The position numbers and the translations under genes are program-made. Below are positions 17,313-27,111 of a DNA stretch of 64,000 nt, piece after piece. The DNA comes from an uncultured Bacteroidia bacterium (GTDB lineage: Bacteria > Bacteroidota > Bacteroidia > NS11-12g > UBA955). The notes below the pieces were generated by a model, which worked only from the letters and a program-made list of their open reading frames with translations, searched no databases and had not been told where the DNA came from. The DNA is taken from the NCBI GenBank assembly GCA_943789135.1, contig CALSSY010000010.1, forward strand, positions 1 through 64,000, written 5' to 3'. Within the stretch, counting starts at the first letter, position 1. Each line of letters starts with the position of its first letter.

Positions 17313-19436
17313 TCAATCCTTCATACTCAGACCCAAGCGCTTACGATCGATATCAATTTGAGTTACGCGCACAGAAACCTGTTGCCCTAATTGCACAACC
17401 TCCGATGGGTGCTTGATAAATCTATTGGCCATTTCACTAATATGAACCAGTCCATCTTGTTTTACTCCAATATCTACAAAGCATCCAAAGTTGGTTATAT
17501 TGGTTACCACACCATTCATTTGCATGCCCACCTCTAAATCTTCGATTTTACGCACGGAAATATTGAAGCTCACATTTTCAGCTTGACCCCTTGGATCCAA
17601 TCCAGGTTTCAACATTTCTTCTTTAATATCCTTTAATGTCGGCAAACCAATGTCTGATTTTTCGTCAATGAAATACTCAAGCTCAATGCGATTCCAAGCC
17701 CCTTCATTTCCTATTAAATCTGTAACAGCTACACCGGCTTTTTTAGCCATCTTTTTCACCAAATCGTAACGCTCAGGATGCACACCGGTATTGTCCAATG
17801 GATTCTTAGAATTTCGAATGCGCAAAAATCCCGCACACTGCTCGAAGGCCTTTGCTCCCAACCGAGGCACTTTTTTTAATTCATCACGAGATTCAAATCC
17901 TTTTATTTCTTTTCTGTAGGAAATTATTTTCTCAGCAAGAGCTGGACCTAGGCCACTCACATAACTCAATAAATGTTGACTCGCCGTGTTCAAATTAACA
18001 CCAACTTTATTAACGGATAAGGTGACTACATCTGTAAGCCTATCTTGTAATAAACTTTGATTTACATCGTGTTGGTATTGCCCCACACCAATACTTTTGG
18101 GGTCTATTTTAACAAGTTCCGCAAGCGGATCCATTAAACGACGACCAATACTCACAGCACCTCTTACAGTAACATCATGGCCAGGAAACTCTTCACGTGC
18201 AGCTGCACTGGCACTGTATATACTTGCTCCGGATTCGTTTACCATAAACAAAGGCAACGTTTCACCTACAAAATTTTGCAAGAACTGAAGCGTTTCCCTT
18301 CCCGCAGTGCCGTTTCCTACAGCTATGGCTTCAATTTGGAATTCTCGAATTGCTTTTTCTATAGTAGTTTGGGATGTTTCAATTTGCCGTTGCGGTTCAT
18401 GAGGGAATATGGCACCATTTGCAAGTAACTCACCTCTTTCAGATAGGCAAACCCACTTACAACCGGTTCTAAATCCTGGATCCAATGCTAAAACCCGTTT
18501 TTCACCTAAAGGCGATGCCAATAGCAATTGTTGTGCATTCAAAGCAAAGACGGCTATAGCCTCTTCATCAGCGCGCTTCTTTTCATTGGAAAGAATTTCA
18601 TTTTCCAAACTAGGTTGCAACAATCGGGAATAGGAATCGTCTAAAGCATCTGCCACGATATCACTTAAATCGTTATAACCATTCAATATTTTCCGCTTAA
18701 CCCATCGGAGTGATTTCTCTGGGTCTGGCTCTGCTTTAACGCTTAAAAATCCCAAATCATACCCGCGCATAACCGCTAAAAACCTATGAGAAGGCATTCC
18801 TGTTAGCCGTTGCTCGAAATTAAAATAATCTCGAAATTTCTGCGCTTCGGGTAAATCTTTTTTACCTCGAGCCGGCTTTGCAAACAAATTTGCGTGTTGC
18901 TCAAATTGCTCCCTTAAATGCAAACGAACTGCAGCGTCTTCATTTATCCATTCTGCTATAATATCCTTCGCCCCTTGAATGGCCTCAGCCTCTGTTTGAA
19001 TTGAATCTGTCAAATAAGGTTTCAAGTTCTGTAAAAGGCGGTTTTCTTTTTGTTCGAAAATTACTTTTGCTAATGGCTCTAAACCCTTATCTCTTGCAAT
19101 GTCTGCCCGAGTTTTACGTCTCGTTTTATAGGGCAAATATAAATCTTCGAGTATTGTAGCTTCTGAACATTCGTCAATCAACTTTTTCAATTCTGATGTT
19201 AACTTTCCTTGTTCTTCGATATGCTGAAGGATATAGTCCTTACGCTTCCTAAAGGCTTCCAAACGTTCAAATTCATTTTTTATATCAATTATTTGAACTT
19301 CATCTAAACCACCCGTTTTTTCCTTTCGATATCGGGCAATAAACGGCACGGTTGAACCTTCTGCCAATAATTCAAGAACTGAAAAAACTTGTTTTGATTT
19401 TACTCCAAACGTCGTTGCGATCTGCGGCTCCCACAT
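17313..19436 (-). CDS. tex: Tex-family RNA-binding transcription accessory protein
   Basis: About 707 aa. Domains in order are an N-terminal helical Tex domain (STVPFIARYRKEKTGGLDE), a YqgF/RNase H-like domain (VLALDPGFRTGCKWV, IAVGNGTAGRET), a helix-hairpin-helix pair (YVSGLGPALAEKIISYR, LKKVPRLGAKAFEQCAGFLR) and a C-terminal S1 domain (GVVTNITNFGCFVDIG, GLVHISEM). Tex binds RNA and affects transcription and toxin expression in other bacteria. The start is ATG 19436: the longer frame begins with a TTG at 19445 that lies inside the promoter element TATATTTG (19443-19450). Confidence 0.93.
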   Translation of the reverse strand: MWEPQIATTFGVKSKQVFSVLELLAEGSTVPFIARYRKEKTGGLDEVQIIDIKNEFERLEAFRKRKDYILQHIEEQGKLTSELKKLIDECSEATILEDLYLPYKTRRKTRADIARDKGLEPLAKVIFEQKENRLLQNLKPYLTDSIQTEAEAIQGAKDIIAEWINEDAAVRLHLREQFEQHANLFAKPARGKKDLPEAQKFRDYFNFEQRLTGMPSHRFLAVMRGYDLGFLSVKAEPDPEKSLRWVKRKILNGYNDLSDIVADALDDSYSRLLQPSLENEILSNEKKRADEEAIAVFALNAQQLLLASPLGEKRVLALDPGFRTGCKWVCLSERGELLANGAIFPHEPQRQIETSQTTIEKAIREFQIEAIAVGNGTAGRETLQFLQNFVGETLPLFMVNESGASIYSASAAAREEFPGHDVTVRGAVSIGRRLMDPLAELVKIDPKSIGVGQYQHDVNQSLLQDRLTDVVTLSVNKVGVNLNTASQHLLSYVSGLGPALAEKIISYRKEIKGFESRDELKKVPRLGAKAFEQCAGFLRIRNSKNPLDNTGVHPERYDLVKKMAKKAGVAVTDLIGNEGAWNRIELEYFIDEKSDIGLPTLKDIKEEMLKPGLDPRGQAENVSFNISVRKIEDLEVGMQMNGVVTNITNFGCFVDIGVKQDGLVHISEMANRFIKHPSEVVQLGQQVSVRVTQIDIDRKRLGLSMKD

Positions 19437-19442
19437 AAACCA

Positions 19443-19450
19443 CAAATATA
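19443..19450 (-). promoter_or_regulatory. TATATTTG -7 element of tex
   Basis: Exact TAnnTTTG on the minus strand, six bases before the ATG at 19436; it fixes the start of tex. Confidence 0.55.
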
Positions 19451-19529
19451 CATCCCCACATAAGTAGGAATTTTAAATTTTGTGATATTGGTTACGTAAA
19501 TAGCCAAAAAAAAGAACGAAAATTGCTTT

Positions 19530-19940
19530 ATGAAAAACCTATTTTACGCAGGAGCTTTAACCCTAGCCTCCTTATTTACGATGTCTTGCACCTCTACCTC
19601 AACAACAGCAGAGAGCAATGCTAACAATTCAAATACAACAAATATCGAAGCTAGTTCTTCTTCTGATACCAGTAAAATTGGAACTTCTGATGCCGTTAAA
19701 TCTATTATTGTGGATGTTAGAACCCAAGGAGAATGGGATAATGACGGTCACGCGCCGTGCTCAACCTTAATTCCTTTAGATGAATTGGAAAAACGTGTTG
19801 AGGAACTGCGTCCTTACGGTAAAATAACCGTGGTATGTCGCAGCGGTGGACGTGCAGGTCGCGCAGCTAATTACCTTAAATCTGTAGGATTCGAAGACGT
19901 AACAAACGCGGGTCCTTGGCAAAATGCAAATTGCGAATAA
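19530..19940 (+). CDS. rhodanese-like lipoprotein
   Basis: 136 aa. A signal sequence ends in a lipobox (LFTMSC), a Ser/Thr/Asn-rich linker of about 35 residues follows, then a compact rhodanese domain: IIVDVRTQGEWDNDGHAPC, IPLDELEKRVEEL, and the active loop VVCRSGGRAGRAA with the catalytic Cys. It probably transfers sulfur or senses redox state in the periplasm, but the substrate is unknown. It stands alone and is followed by a strong terminator (19957-19992). Confidence 0.85.
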   Translation: MKNLFYAGALTLASLFTMSCTSTSTTAESNANNSNTTNIEASSSSDTSKIGTSDAVKSIIVDVRTQGEWDNDGHAPCSTLIPLDELEKRVEELRPYGKITVVCRSGGRAGRAANYLKSVGFEDVTNAGPWQNANCE

Positions 19941-19956
19941 TACTAGAAACACAAAT

Positions 19957-19992
19957 AAAAAAGGCGATTATCCGAGATAATCGCCTTTTTTA
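19957..19992. terminator. bidirectional rho-independent terminator
   Basis: Hairpin GGCGATTAT-CCGAG-ATAATCGCC flanked by six A and six T. It lies between the rhodanese gene (plus) and icmF (minus). Confidence 0.9.
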
Positions 19993-20009
19993 TTTGATAG
20001 GTTCGTAAA

Positions 20010-23000
20010 TTACATATTACGTCTATACTGTCCCCCTACGTCGAATAACGATTCTGTTATGTCTCCAAGGGTACAATACTTACACGCATCCATAAGGTTG
20101 GCAAACATATTTCGATTGGCTACCGCAGATTCCGTTAATTTCTTTAACTCGGCACTTCCCTGTTCGTTATAGGCACTGCGCACAAGTTCAACAGTTTGAA
20201 TTTGTTGTTTCTTCTCTTCCTCGGTACTTCGAATAACCTCACCTGGGGTAGTTGTAGGAGATCCTTTACTGCTTAAGAATGTATTCACACCGATAATTGG
20301 ATACTCACCGGTATGCTTCAGCGTTTCGTAATACAAACTTTCTTCTTGAATTTTACCACGCTGATACATAGTTTCCATGGCCCCTAAAACACCGCCACGT
20401 TCGGTGATTCTATCAAATTCTAATAATACCGCCTCTTCAACCAAATCGGTAAGTTCTTCAATAATGAAGGATCCTTGTATTGGATTCTCATTTTTAGCCA
20501 ATCCCAATTCTTTATTGATAATTAATTGAATGGCCATGGCTCGACGAACACTCTCCTCAGTTGGAGTTGTAATCGCTTCGTCATAGGCATTTGTATGAAG
20601 GGAATTACAATTATCGTAAATGGCATATAATGCCTGAAGCGTAGTTCTTATATCGTTAAAGTCTATTTCTTGAGCGTGCAAACTTCTGCCACTTGTTTGA
20701 ATATGGTATTTCAACATTTGTGAACGTGCATTTGCTCCGTACTTTTCTTTCATGGCTTTGGCCCAAATACGACGAGCTACTCTTCCAATTACCGCATATT
20801 CAGGATCGACACCGTTACTGAAGAAGAAACTCAAATTAGGGGCAAAATCATCAATATTCATGCCTCTTGACAGGTAATATTCAACGTACGTAAATCCGTT
20901 GGAAAGTGTAAATGCCAATTGCGAAATAGGATTGGCTCCAGCCTCCGCGATGTGATATCCACTAATACTTACAGAATAGAAATTCCTAACCTTTTGACTG
21001 ATGAAATAGGATTGAACATCTCCCATCAAACGCAAAGCAAACTCCGTGCTGAAAATACAGGTATTTTGTGCTTGGTCTTCTTTTAGAATATCTGCTTGAA
21101 CGGTTCCTCGAACTTGAGTAAGTGTCCAGGCTTTTATTTCTTCATAGACATCACTCGGCAATACCATATCACCGGTAACTCCTAATAACATCAATCCCAA
21201 CCCGTCATTTCCCGCAGGAAGTTCTCCATGGTAAACGGGTCTATTCAAACCTTTAGACTTATACAGCTCATCGATTTTGGCATTCACTTGATCTTCGAGA
21301 CCGTTTTTCTTGATATACAATTCACATTGTTGGTCAATAGCTGCATTCATGAAATAGCCCAATAGCATCGGTGCAGGACCGTTAATGGTCATGGACACAG
21401 ACGTCATTGGATCTGCTAAATTGAAACCACTGTATAATTTCTTAGCATCATCCAAGCAACATATACTAACACCTGAATTGCCAATTTTACCGTAAATATC
21501 TGGTCTTAAATCTGGATTTCGCCCGTATAAAGTTACCGAATCAAATGCGGTACTCAATCGTTTTGCAGGCATATCCTTGCTCACATAGTGAAAGCGGCGA
21601 TTGGTGCGCTCTGGACTTCCTTCACCCGCAAACATTCTGGTAGGATCTTCTCCTTCGCGTTTAAACGGATAAATCCCGGCGGTATATGGGAATTCCCCTG
21701 GGAAATTCTCTTGCCAACGCCAGCGTAAAACATCTCCCCATGCCTCATATCGCGGAGAAACCACTTTAGGAATGGCAGTATGACTTAAGCTTTCGGTATG
21801 TGTTTGAATATTGATAACCTTATCACGAACTTTAAAACTGTATACCTCGTCTTTATATTGTTGACGTTCTGCGGCCCAATTTTCAATGAGTTTACGGCTT
21901 TCCGGCAATAGTGTTTCGTTTAAGGAATCGTATTGGGTTTGTAGTGCCTCAATTAACGTTGAATCTCCATCATTTTCTTTTAAATGATTTAAGGTCTCGT
22001 GAATACTGTATAACCTTTGAGCAATTCGTTGCTGATTGCGACCGCGTTCGTCATACTGACGATTATTTTCTGATATTTCAGACAAATATCGATTTCGAGA
22101 TGGTGGTATTATGAAAATTTTCTCACTTAAATCGCTACCTATAGACCATTGACTGGCAAATTTGCTACCCGTTCTTGAATCTACCGTATCCATGATACAA
22201 CGGTATAAGCTATTCATCCCAGGATCGTTGAACTGACTCGCTATGGTTCCAAAAACTGGCATTTCATCGGTATCCTTGTCGAATAATTTATGATTCCTTT
22301 GAAACTGTTTGCGAACATCTCTTAAAGCGTCCATGGCGCCTCTTTTATCGAATTTATTCAATGCTACAACATCAGCGTAATCCAACATATCGATTTTCTC
22401 CAACTGAGTAGCTGCCCCATATTCCGGAGTCATTACGTACAAACTGGCATCACAATGTTCGGTTATTTGAGTATCACTTTGACCAATTCCACTGGTTTCT
22501 ACGATTATCAAATCATACCCTGCAACTTTTAAAATGGCTACGGCATCATCCACATGAGAACTCATAGCCAAATTGGCTTGCCTTGTAGCCATTGAACGCA
22601 TATAAACACGAGGATTGTGAATGGAATTCATTCGAATTCTATCACCTAACAATGCCCCACCTGTTTTTCTTTTTGAGGGATCTATGGAAATGATAGCCAA
22701 AGTTTTATCCGAAGTATCCAAGAGAAAACGTCTAACCAATTCATCAATCAAACTACTCTTACCTGCTCCACCCGTTCCTGTAATACCTAATACTGGAGTT
22801 TTAATGGTAGTGGCCTTTTCTCTTATTGAGGTTAACGTGGCCGCATGTACTTCCGGGAAATTCTCAGCAGCGCTGATCAATCGTGCAACATCTTTATCAT
22901 TGCCAACAGACAACTTCTTATCTTCTTCGTTTAAAGAATCACCCTGCACATAATCACTTTGACGCACCAAATCGTTGATCATTCCCTGTAAACCCAGCTC

Positions 23001-23384
23001 ACGACCGTCGTCAGGGCTGTAAATACGCGCAATACCATAATCCATCAATTCTTTGATTTCCTCGGGAAGTATTACCCCTCCACCACCACCAAATATTTTA
23101 ATATGGCCCGCACCACGCTCCTGAAGCAAATCGTACATGTATTTGAAGTATTCAATATGTCCACCTTGATAGCTGGTCATGGCAATAGCGTTGGCATCTT
23201 CTTGTATGGCCGTTTCTACTACTTCTTGTACGCTTCTATCATGTCCCAAATGGATGACTTCACAACCTGTACTTTGAATAATACGGCGCATCACATTTAT
23301 AGCTGCATCGTGGCCGTCAAACAAGCTAGCGGCCGTTACAATACGAACTTTATGGGTGGGTACATAGACTTCTTGTTCTACCAT
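20010..23384 (-). CDS. icmF: fused isobutyryl-CoA mutase (B12 domain, G-protein chaperone, mutase)
   Basis: 1124 aa fusion. Residues about 1-145 are a cobalamin-binding domain with the axial-His motif in [13 protein letters not shown] and the glycine-rich [13 protein letters not shown]. Residues about 180-420 are a MeaI-like GTPase with Walker [29 protein letters not shown] and [16 protein letters not shown]. Residues about 520-1124 are the acyl-CoA mutase barrel ([51 protein letters not shown]). This order defines IcmF, which interconverts isobutyryl-CoA and butyryl-CoA with adenosylcobalamin and repairs its own cofactor. The promoter lies four bases before the ATG, leaving no room for a B12 riboswitch. 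Confidence 0.93.
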   Translation of the reverse strand: MVEQEVYVPTHKVRIVTAASLFDGHDAAINVMRRIIQSTGCEVIHLGHDRSVQEVVETAIQEDANAIAMTSYQGGHIEYFKYMYDLLQERGAGHIKIFGGGGGVILPEEIKELMDYGIARIYSPDDGRELGLQGMINDLVRQSDYVQGDSLNEEDKKLSVGNDKDVARLISAAENFPEVHAATLTSIREKATTIKTPVLGITGTGGAGKSSLIDELVRRFLLDTSDKTLAIISIDPSKRKTGGALLGDRIRMNSIHNPRVYMRSMATRQANLAMSSHVDDAVAILKVAGYDLIIVETSGIGQSDTQITEHCDASLYVMTPEYGAATQLEKIDMLDYADVVALNKFDKRGAMDALRDVRKQFQRNHKLFDKDTDEMPVFGTIASQFNDPGMNSLYRCIMDTVDSRTGSKFASQWSIGSDLSEKIFIIPPSRNRYLSEISENNRQYDERGRNQQRIAQRLYSIHETLNHLKENDGDSTLIEALQTQYDSLNETLLPESRKLIENWAAERQQYKDEVYSFKVRDKVINIQTHTESLSHTAIPKVVSPRYEAWGDVLRWRWQENFPGEFPYTAGIYPFKREGEDPTRMFAGEGSPERTNRRFHYVSKDMPAKRLSTAFDSVTLYGRNPDLRPDIYGKIGNSGVSICCLDDAKKLYSGFNLADPMTSVSMTINGPAPMLLGYFMNAAIDQQCELYIKKNGLEDQVNAKIDELYKSKGLNRPVYHGELPAGNDGLGLMLLGVTGDMVLPSDVYEEIKAWTLTQVRGTVQADILKEDQAQNTCIFSTEFALRLMGDVQSYFISQKVRNFYSVSISGYHIAEAGANPISQLAFTLSNGFTYVEYYLSRGMNIDDFAPNLSFFFSNGVDPEYAVIGRVARRIWAKAMKEKYGANARSQMLKYHIQTSGRSLHAQEIDFNDIRTTLQALYAIYDNCNSLHTNAYDEAITTPTEESVRRAMAIQLIINKELGLAKNENPIQGSFIIEELTDLVEEAVLLEFDRITERGGVLGAMETMYQRGKIQEESLYYETLKHTGEYPIIGVNTFLSSKGSPTTTPGEVIRSTEEEKKQQIQTVELVRSAYNEQGSAELKKLTESAVANRNMFANLMDACKYCTLGDITESLFDVGGQYRRNM

Positions 23385-23388
23385 GCGG

Positions 23389-23396
23389 CAAATTTA
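23389..23396 (-). promoter_or_regulatory. TAAATTTG -7 element of icmF
   Basis: Exact TAnnTTTG on the minus strand, four bases before the icmF ATG. Confidence 0.55.
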
Positions 23397-23571
23397 ACTC
23401 AAAACAAGCAGTTATCATTTAAAAGCCGAGTAACAATAAGGAAATCCATTCCAAAGACCCATATGAAATTCGCTAAGTAACCAATGTCATTTCGACTCTT
23501 TTGGTTTTTTTGGGGGATATAGAGTTAAAATGTGTCTTAGTTATTGTAGTACTTTTTTTGCACTTATTGAT

Positions 23572-24237
23572 ATGAAAACGCAAGGAATCCGATATCTAAA
23601 AATTGCACCCAACTCAATATTGGTGTTGTTGCTCGGTGTTGGGTTTCTTGCCTCTTGTGAAACATCACCCAATCCAAGGGCACAATCCTTCATCGATAAA
23701 CAAAACATTATTTATGAAGCTGAAAAAAGAACAGAATCAATAGTTTGGGAAATTGATTTGGAACAGAATTCAATTGAAATGGCCAACTACGGACTTGATC
23801 CGTTATTTATCCCAGAATCGCTATTCAACAATACTGAATCCAATCCAATAAATCCTCTAAAAACCGAATGTCGAAATACCCAATTTTCAAATTCGGAGTT
23901 TGAAAATATATCCGGTTACTTAGATGCCTTTGAAAACCGTCAAATTGAAATAATTGATCTCGCTAACTCCTTAAAGCAAAATTGTGTTGACAGTTTAATT
24001 GCCTATAAAACTAGTCTTAATCAACGTTTGAACGCTGGCAATTTAACTCAAATCCAATATGACCTTTTGTTGACAAAAGCCGAGGAAACATTTATTCAAG
24101 ATTTACGTCATAGATATAACGAAAGCAAAATATTAACAACATCGGCTTCAAATTTAAAAGTAGTACTTAATGAAATTGAAGAGGTGTTGTCAGAAAAATC
24201 TTGGGGCCGATTTATGGCTCGTTTAAAGGAAAAGTAA
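23572..24237 (+). CDS. hypothetical lipoprotein
   Basis: About 221 aa from ATG 23572. The N-terminus (SILVLLLGVGFLASCETS) has a signal sequence and lipobox LASC, so the protein is lipid-anchored. The rest is helical and charged with no recognised domain: an N-terminal third with acidic and Asn-rich stretches, then helices such as YLDAFENRQIEIIDLANSL and LTKAEETFIQDLRHRYNES. A longer frame from 23530 exists, but it precedes the natural signal peptide. It is monocistronic, closed by the terminator at 24267-24301. Similar helical lipoproteins are common in Bacteroidota and have no assigned role. Confidence 0.6.
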   Translation: MKTQGIRYLKIAPNSILVLLLGVGFLASCETSPNPRAQSFIDKQNIIYEAEKRTESIVWEIDLEQNSIEMANYGLDPLFIPESLFNNTESNPINPLKTECRNTQFSNSEFENISGYLDAFENRQIEIIDLANSLKQNCVDSLIAYKTSLNQRLNAGNLTQIQYDLLLTKAEETFIQDLRHRYNESKILTTSASNLKVVLNEIEEVLSEKSWGRFMARLKEK

Positions 24238-24266
24238 CTCATGTGGTTATTTTGGTTTAGTTTGGT

Positions 24267-24301
24267 AAAAGAAAGGTCCGTAATTCGGACCTTTCTTTTT
24301 T
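24267..24301 (+). terminator. rho-independent terminator
   Basis: Perfect ten-base stem GAAAGGTCCG-TAATT-CGGACCTTTC followed by six T. It sits only 13 bases before the next gene's ATG, so the terminator of one unit and the promoter of the next nearly overlap. Confidence 0.9.
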
Positions 24302-24313
24302 GTAAATTGCACC

Positions 24314-25246
24314 ATGCATTCGGGCCATTTCTTGAAACAATCGTTATTTAACGATTTCCATATAGATAAAGAACCAATAATCAGCCCCAAATCTCAATTG
24401 TATTTTATTGGATCTTGTTTCAGCCAAGAAATTTCTCAACGATTTCACGAACGATACCTGCTAACAGAATACAATCCTTTTGGCACCTTATTTACTCCCC
24501 AATCAATTAGAAAGGCACTTGAAATCATCTCAGGCACAAAGCCTGTGGAACTTACAAAATTCAATGAAGAATGGCACTTCCTTGATGGTGCATATAGATT
24601 CCATGGGACCCATTCAGAAAAGTTAAAAAGCCAAATAGACCAAATAGCATTACAAAGCCGTGCTTTTTTAAAGCAAAGTAATTTCTTATTTATAACTCTA
24701 GGAACCTCGATATATTACGAATGGATTCATAACTCTCGTTCTGTTGCCAATTGCCATAAAATCCCACAGAATAATTTCCTAAAAAAACAATTTACAACCG
24801 AGGAGATCAAAACGGATTTAAGCGCAATTGACACGTTAATTTCTGAAAACTTCCCTCAAATACAAATAGTATACACTGTAAGTCCAGTGCGTCATTTGAG
24901 AGACGGGATTCGAGAGAACTCGGTGAGCAAATCAATACTGCATGCCGCTTTACACGAACATTTAAGCTCCAATCGAGCTCGTTATTTCCCCTCTTATGAA
25001 ATTTTCAATGATGAACTTAGAGATTTGCGTTTTTTCAAAACCGATTTGATGCATCCAAACGATTGGGCAACGGATTATATCTTTACTCGTTTTCTTGAAA
25101 CTTATGGCACCACAGAATTAATAGAATTCGTAGATCGCGCCGACAAATTAAGAAAAATTGAACTCCATAAAAAACATAATTCGGCAATTCAAGTTGAAAC
25201 CAACTGGAACTGGGAAGAGAACAGAAACAACTTGTTGAACGAATAG
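24314..25246 (+). CDS. GSCFA-domain protein
   Basis: 310 aa with the namesake motif region YFIGSCFSQEISQRF, then EYNPFGTLFTPQSIRKALE, LFITLGTSIYYEW, CHKIPQNNF, VYTVSPVRHLRDG and a late DLMHPNDWATDYIF. The Gly-Ser-Cys start, the internal Thr/Ser and the late DxxHPN make it a probable member of the SGNH/GDSL-like hydrolase group; D-x-x-H would supply the last two catalytic residues. GSCFA proteins have no established substrate. A TAAATTG element at 24303-24309 lies four bases before the ATG. It ends five bases from the convergent lipoprotein gene. Confidence 0.85.
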   Translation: MHSGHFLKQSLFNDFHIDKEPIISPKSQLYFIGSCFSQEISQRFHERYLLTEYNPFGTLFTPQSIRKALEIISGTKPVELTKFNEEWHFLDGAYRFHGTHSEKLKSQIDQIALQSRAFLKQSNFLFITLGTSIYYEWIHNSRSVANCHKIPQNNFLKKQFTTEEIKTDLSAIDTLISENFPQIQIVYTVSPVRHLRDGIRENSVSKSILHAALHEHLSSNRARYFPSYEIFNDELRDLRFFKTDLMHPNDWATDYIFTRFLETYGTTELIEFVDRADKLRKIELHKKHNSAIQVETNWNWEENRNNLLNE

Positions 25247-25250
25247 AGCG

Positions 25251-25847
25251 TTATTCCTTTTCAGGTAGCTGTGCTTCAATTATAGCACCTACTTTTTCGC
25301 TGGTTCTCACAAAAAGAGGTTCTACTGTTGTTAACTTTTCTGTCACTTCAAGCGTAAGTTTCAAATTAGTAGCCAATCTGCCTTTTAATAAATTTCGCTC
25401 TGATTTAAAACCTTCAATATCGTTGTCGTAATTCCCATTCTTCAATTGCTTTTCCAGTCCTTTTATTGAATAGAAGATATCTTCTGCTGTTAATACCGAC
25501 TGTTTGTATTTCGTACCCAGGCTTTTATAAACCCTGTATACGCCATTGTATTTATCGAAAGTGATTTTATCTTCTTCGCTCAAGGATTTTTCATTTAAAA
25601 ACTGAGCTTTGATCAATTGTTTTTCCATCTCTGACTTGCGTTCAACAAATTCATCCATTTTGAATTTGAACTGCATGCGTACCATTTGGAGCTCATTCCA
25701 AAGACTATCAACCGACTCTAACATCAACGTACGCGTGTTTTTTTCGGGTGATGGATTGTTGCAACTCGAAAAAAGCCCAATAAAAGTAAGTAGCAGAAGA
25801 CCTAAAAGCGGTGATTTTTGCCTTGATTTGTATAAGCGTAAATGCAT
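25251..25847 (-). CDS. coiled-coil lipoprotein, function unknown
   Basis: 198 aa. Signal sequence with lipobox (IGLFSSC), then an almost wholly helical, charged body with heptad patterns (LMLESVDSLWNELQMVRMQF, MEKQLIKAQFLNEKSLSEED, IKGLEKQLKNGNYDNDIEG) and an acidic end. It is probably a periplasmic, lipid-anchored coiled coil. I do not recognise the family. Its ATG shares the hexamer ATGCAT (25842-25847) with the divergent chrA start, and its promoter TAAGTTTG (25855-25862) lies inside the chrA coding sequence. Confidence 0.65.
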   Translation of the reverse strand: MHLRLYKSRQKSPLLGLLLLTFIGLFSSCNNPSPEKNTRTLMLESVDSLWNELQMVRMQFKFKMDEFVERKSEMEKQLIKAQFLNEKSLSEEDKITFDKYNGVYRVYKSLGTKYKQSVLTAEDIFYSIKGLEKQLKNGNYDNDIEGFKSERNLLKGRLATNLKLTLEVTEKLTTVEPLFVRTSEKVGAIIEAQLPEKE

Positions 25848-27080
25848 CGTAGTACAAACTTACAAAAAGCACGACGATTTCGGTTTCTAAGAGCCGTTTT
25901 TTGGTTGGGGTTAACCGCTTTTGGTGGACCGCAGATGCATCTCCCCTATTTCAAAAAAAATCTTGTTGAACGCTTAAGGTTTCTAACTCAAGATGAACTC
26001 ATTGAAATAAACGCATTCTGCAGCGCATTACCGGGTCCTACTACAACTCAAACGATTACCACAATTGGACTCAAACTTGGAGGAAATCGCCTAGCAATTT
26101 CAACACTTGTTTTGTGGTCTTTACCTGGAGCTCTAATCATGATGGCTTTAGCCATTTCCCCAAAATTTCTCGGGGCCAACGAACTCCAATTTATGGGCCC
26201 CATGGTATTGGGCTTTATGACCTATGGTGCATGGCGCATGTATCAATGGATACAGCCTTCCAAACTGCACTACGGCGTATTTTGGATTTCTGGTCTCATT
26301 GGATTTATGATTCAAAGCCCATGGATTTTTCCAACAAGCATGCTAATCACAGGCATTATCGGAGCAAAATGGGGCACCGCTCCAACTCAAAAACCAATTT
26401 TTAAAGACGCTCCCATAAAGTGGCGTAATATGGCAATTTTTGTAGGGATCTTCTTAAGTGTTGGAATAACAGGTGCTGTACTTTCGAAATTTGAAAAAGA
26501 GTCTAAATGGTTACAACCTGTTGTCTTATTCGAAAACACATACAGAATGAGCAGCTTATCACTTGGTGGTGGACATGTGCTTGCGGCCATGACTTTGGAA
26601 CAGTACGTGCATCATACCAAAAGAATGACCACGAACGAATTGAATGCTGGTATCGGAATGACGCAAGCGGTTCCTGGACCCAACTTCAATTTAGCAACAT
26701 ATACCAATGCCGTATCCATGAAAAACCTCCACTTTGATCGTAAATGGCAAATTATTGGCGCGTTCTTGGGAATGATTGCAGTTTTTTTACCTGGTACCTT
26801 ATTTGTGTTTTTCGCTTTTCCCATTTGGGAAAAGATTAAATCTATCGCATTCCTTCAACGAAGTATTCCCGCTTTATTTGCGCTTTCCGTTGGTTTTATT
26901 CTAACGGCAGCACTAACAATTGGATATGATGTATTCCAGCAGTGGATTACCGAAACTGTAATTCACAAATCATTACACATTGGTATTTTCATTTTTACGC
27001 TAATTGCTTTATTGAGTGAAAAAATACCAAGTCCGTTTATCGTTTTAGCGGCACTCCTAGTGGGATGGATTTTCCCTTGA
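25842..27080 (+). CDS. chrA: chromate transporter family protein (ChrA)
   Basis: 412 aa with two homologous CHR domains, each opening with a membrane segment and a signature. The first has WLGLTAFGGPQMHLPYF and INAFCSALPGPTTTQT; the second has SLSLGGGHVLAAMTLEQYV and IGMTQAVPGPNFNLATYTN. About ten hydrophobic segments are visible. CHR proteins export chromate in resistant strains, but many homologues have unknown anion substrates, so resistance should not be assumed. The start at 25842 overlaps the start of the divergent lipoprotein gene; no other ATG fits between it and the first CHR motif. Confidence 0.85.
   Translation: MHRSTNLQKARRFRFLRAVFWLGLTAFGGPQMHLPYFKKNLVERLRFLTQDELIEINAFCSALPGPTTTQTITTIGLKLGGNRLAISTLVLWSLPGALIMMALAISPKFLGANELQFMGPMVLGFMTYGAWRMYQWIQPSKLHYGVFWISGLIGFMIQSPWIFPTSMLITGIIGAKWGTAPTQKPIFKDAPIKWRNMAIFVGIFLSVGITGAVLSKFEKESKWLQPVVLFENTYRMSSLSLGGGHVLAAMTLEQYVHHTKRMTTNELNAGIGMTQAVPGPNFNLATYTNAVSMKNLHFDRKWQIIGAFLGMIAVFLPGTLFVFFAFPIWEKIKSIAFLQRSIPALFALSVGFILTAALTIGYDVFQQWITETVIHKSLHIGIFIFTLIALLSEKIPSPFIVLAALLVGWIFP
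25855..25862 (-). promoter_or_regulatory. TAAGTTTG -7 element inside chrA
   Basis: Exact TAnnTTTG on the minus strand, seven bases before the lipoprotein ATG at 25847, lying within codons five to seven of chrA. Confidence 0.5.
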
Positions 27081-27093
27081 TCATTTTTTTACC

Positions 27094-27101
27094 TATTTTC
27101 G
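27094..27101 (+). promoter_or_regulatory. TATTTTCG -7-like element
   Basis: TAnnTTTG with one mismatch, ten bases before the ATG at 27112. Confidence 0.35.
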
Positions 27102-27111
27102 AGACACACAC

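Noticed and set aside
23385-23529. Cobalamin riboswitch upstream of icmF
   Set aside because: The promoter element lies four bases before the ATG, so there is no leader long enough, and no B12-box sequence is seen.
25842-27080. Chromate-resistance island
   Set aside because: A single ChrA without chrB or other metal-resistance genes or mobility genes; it looks like a housekeeping homologue.
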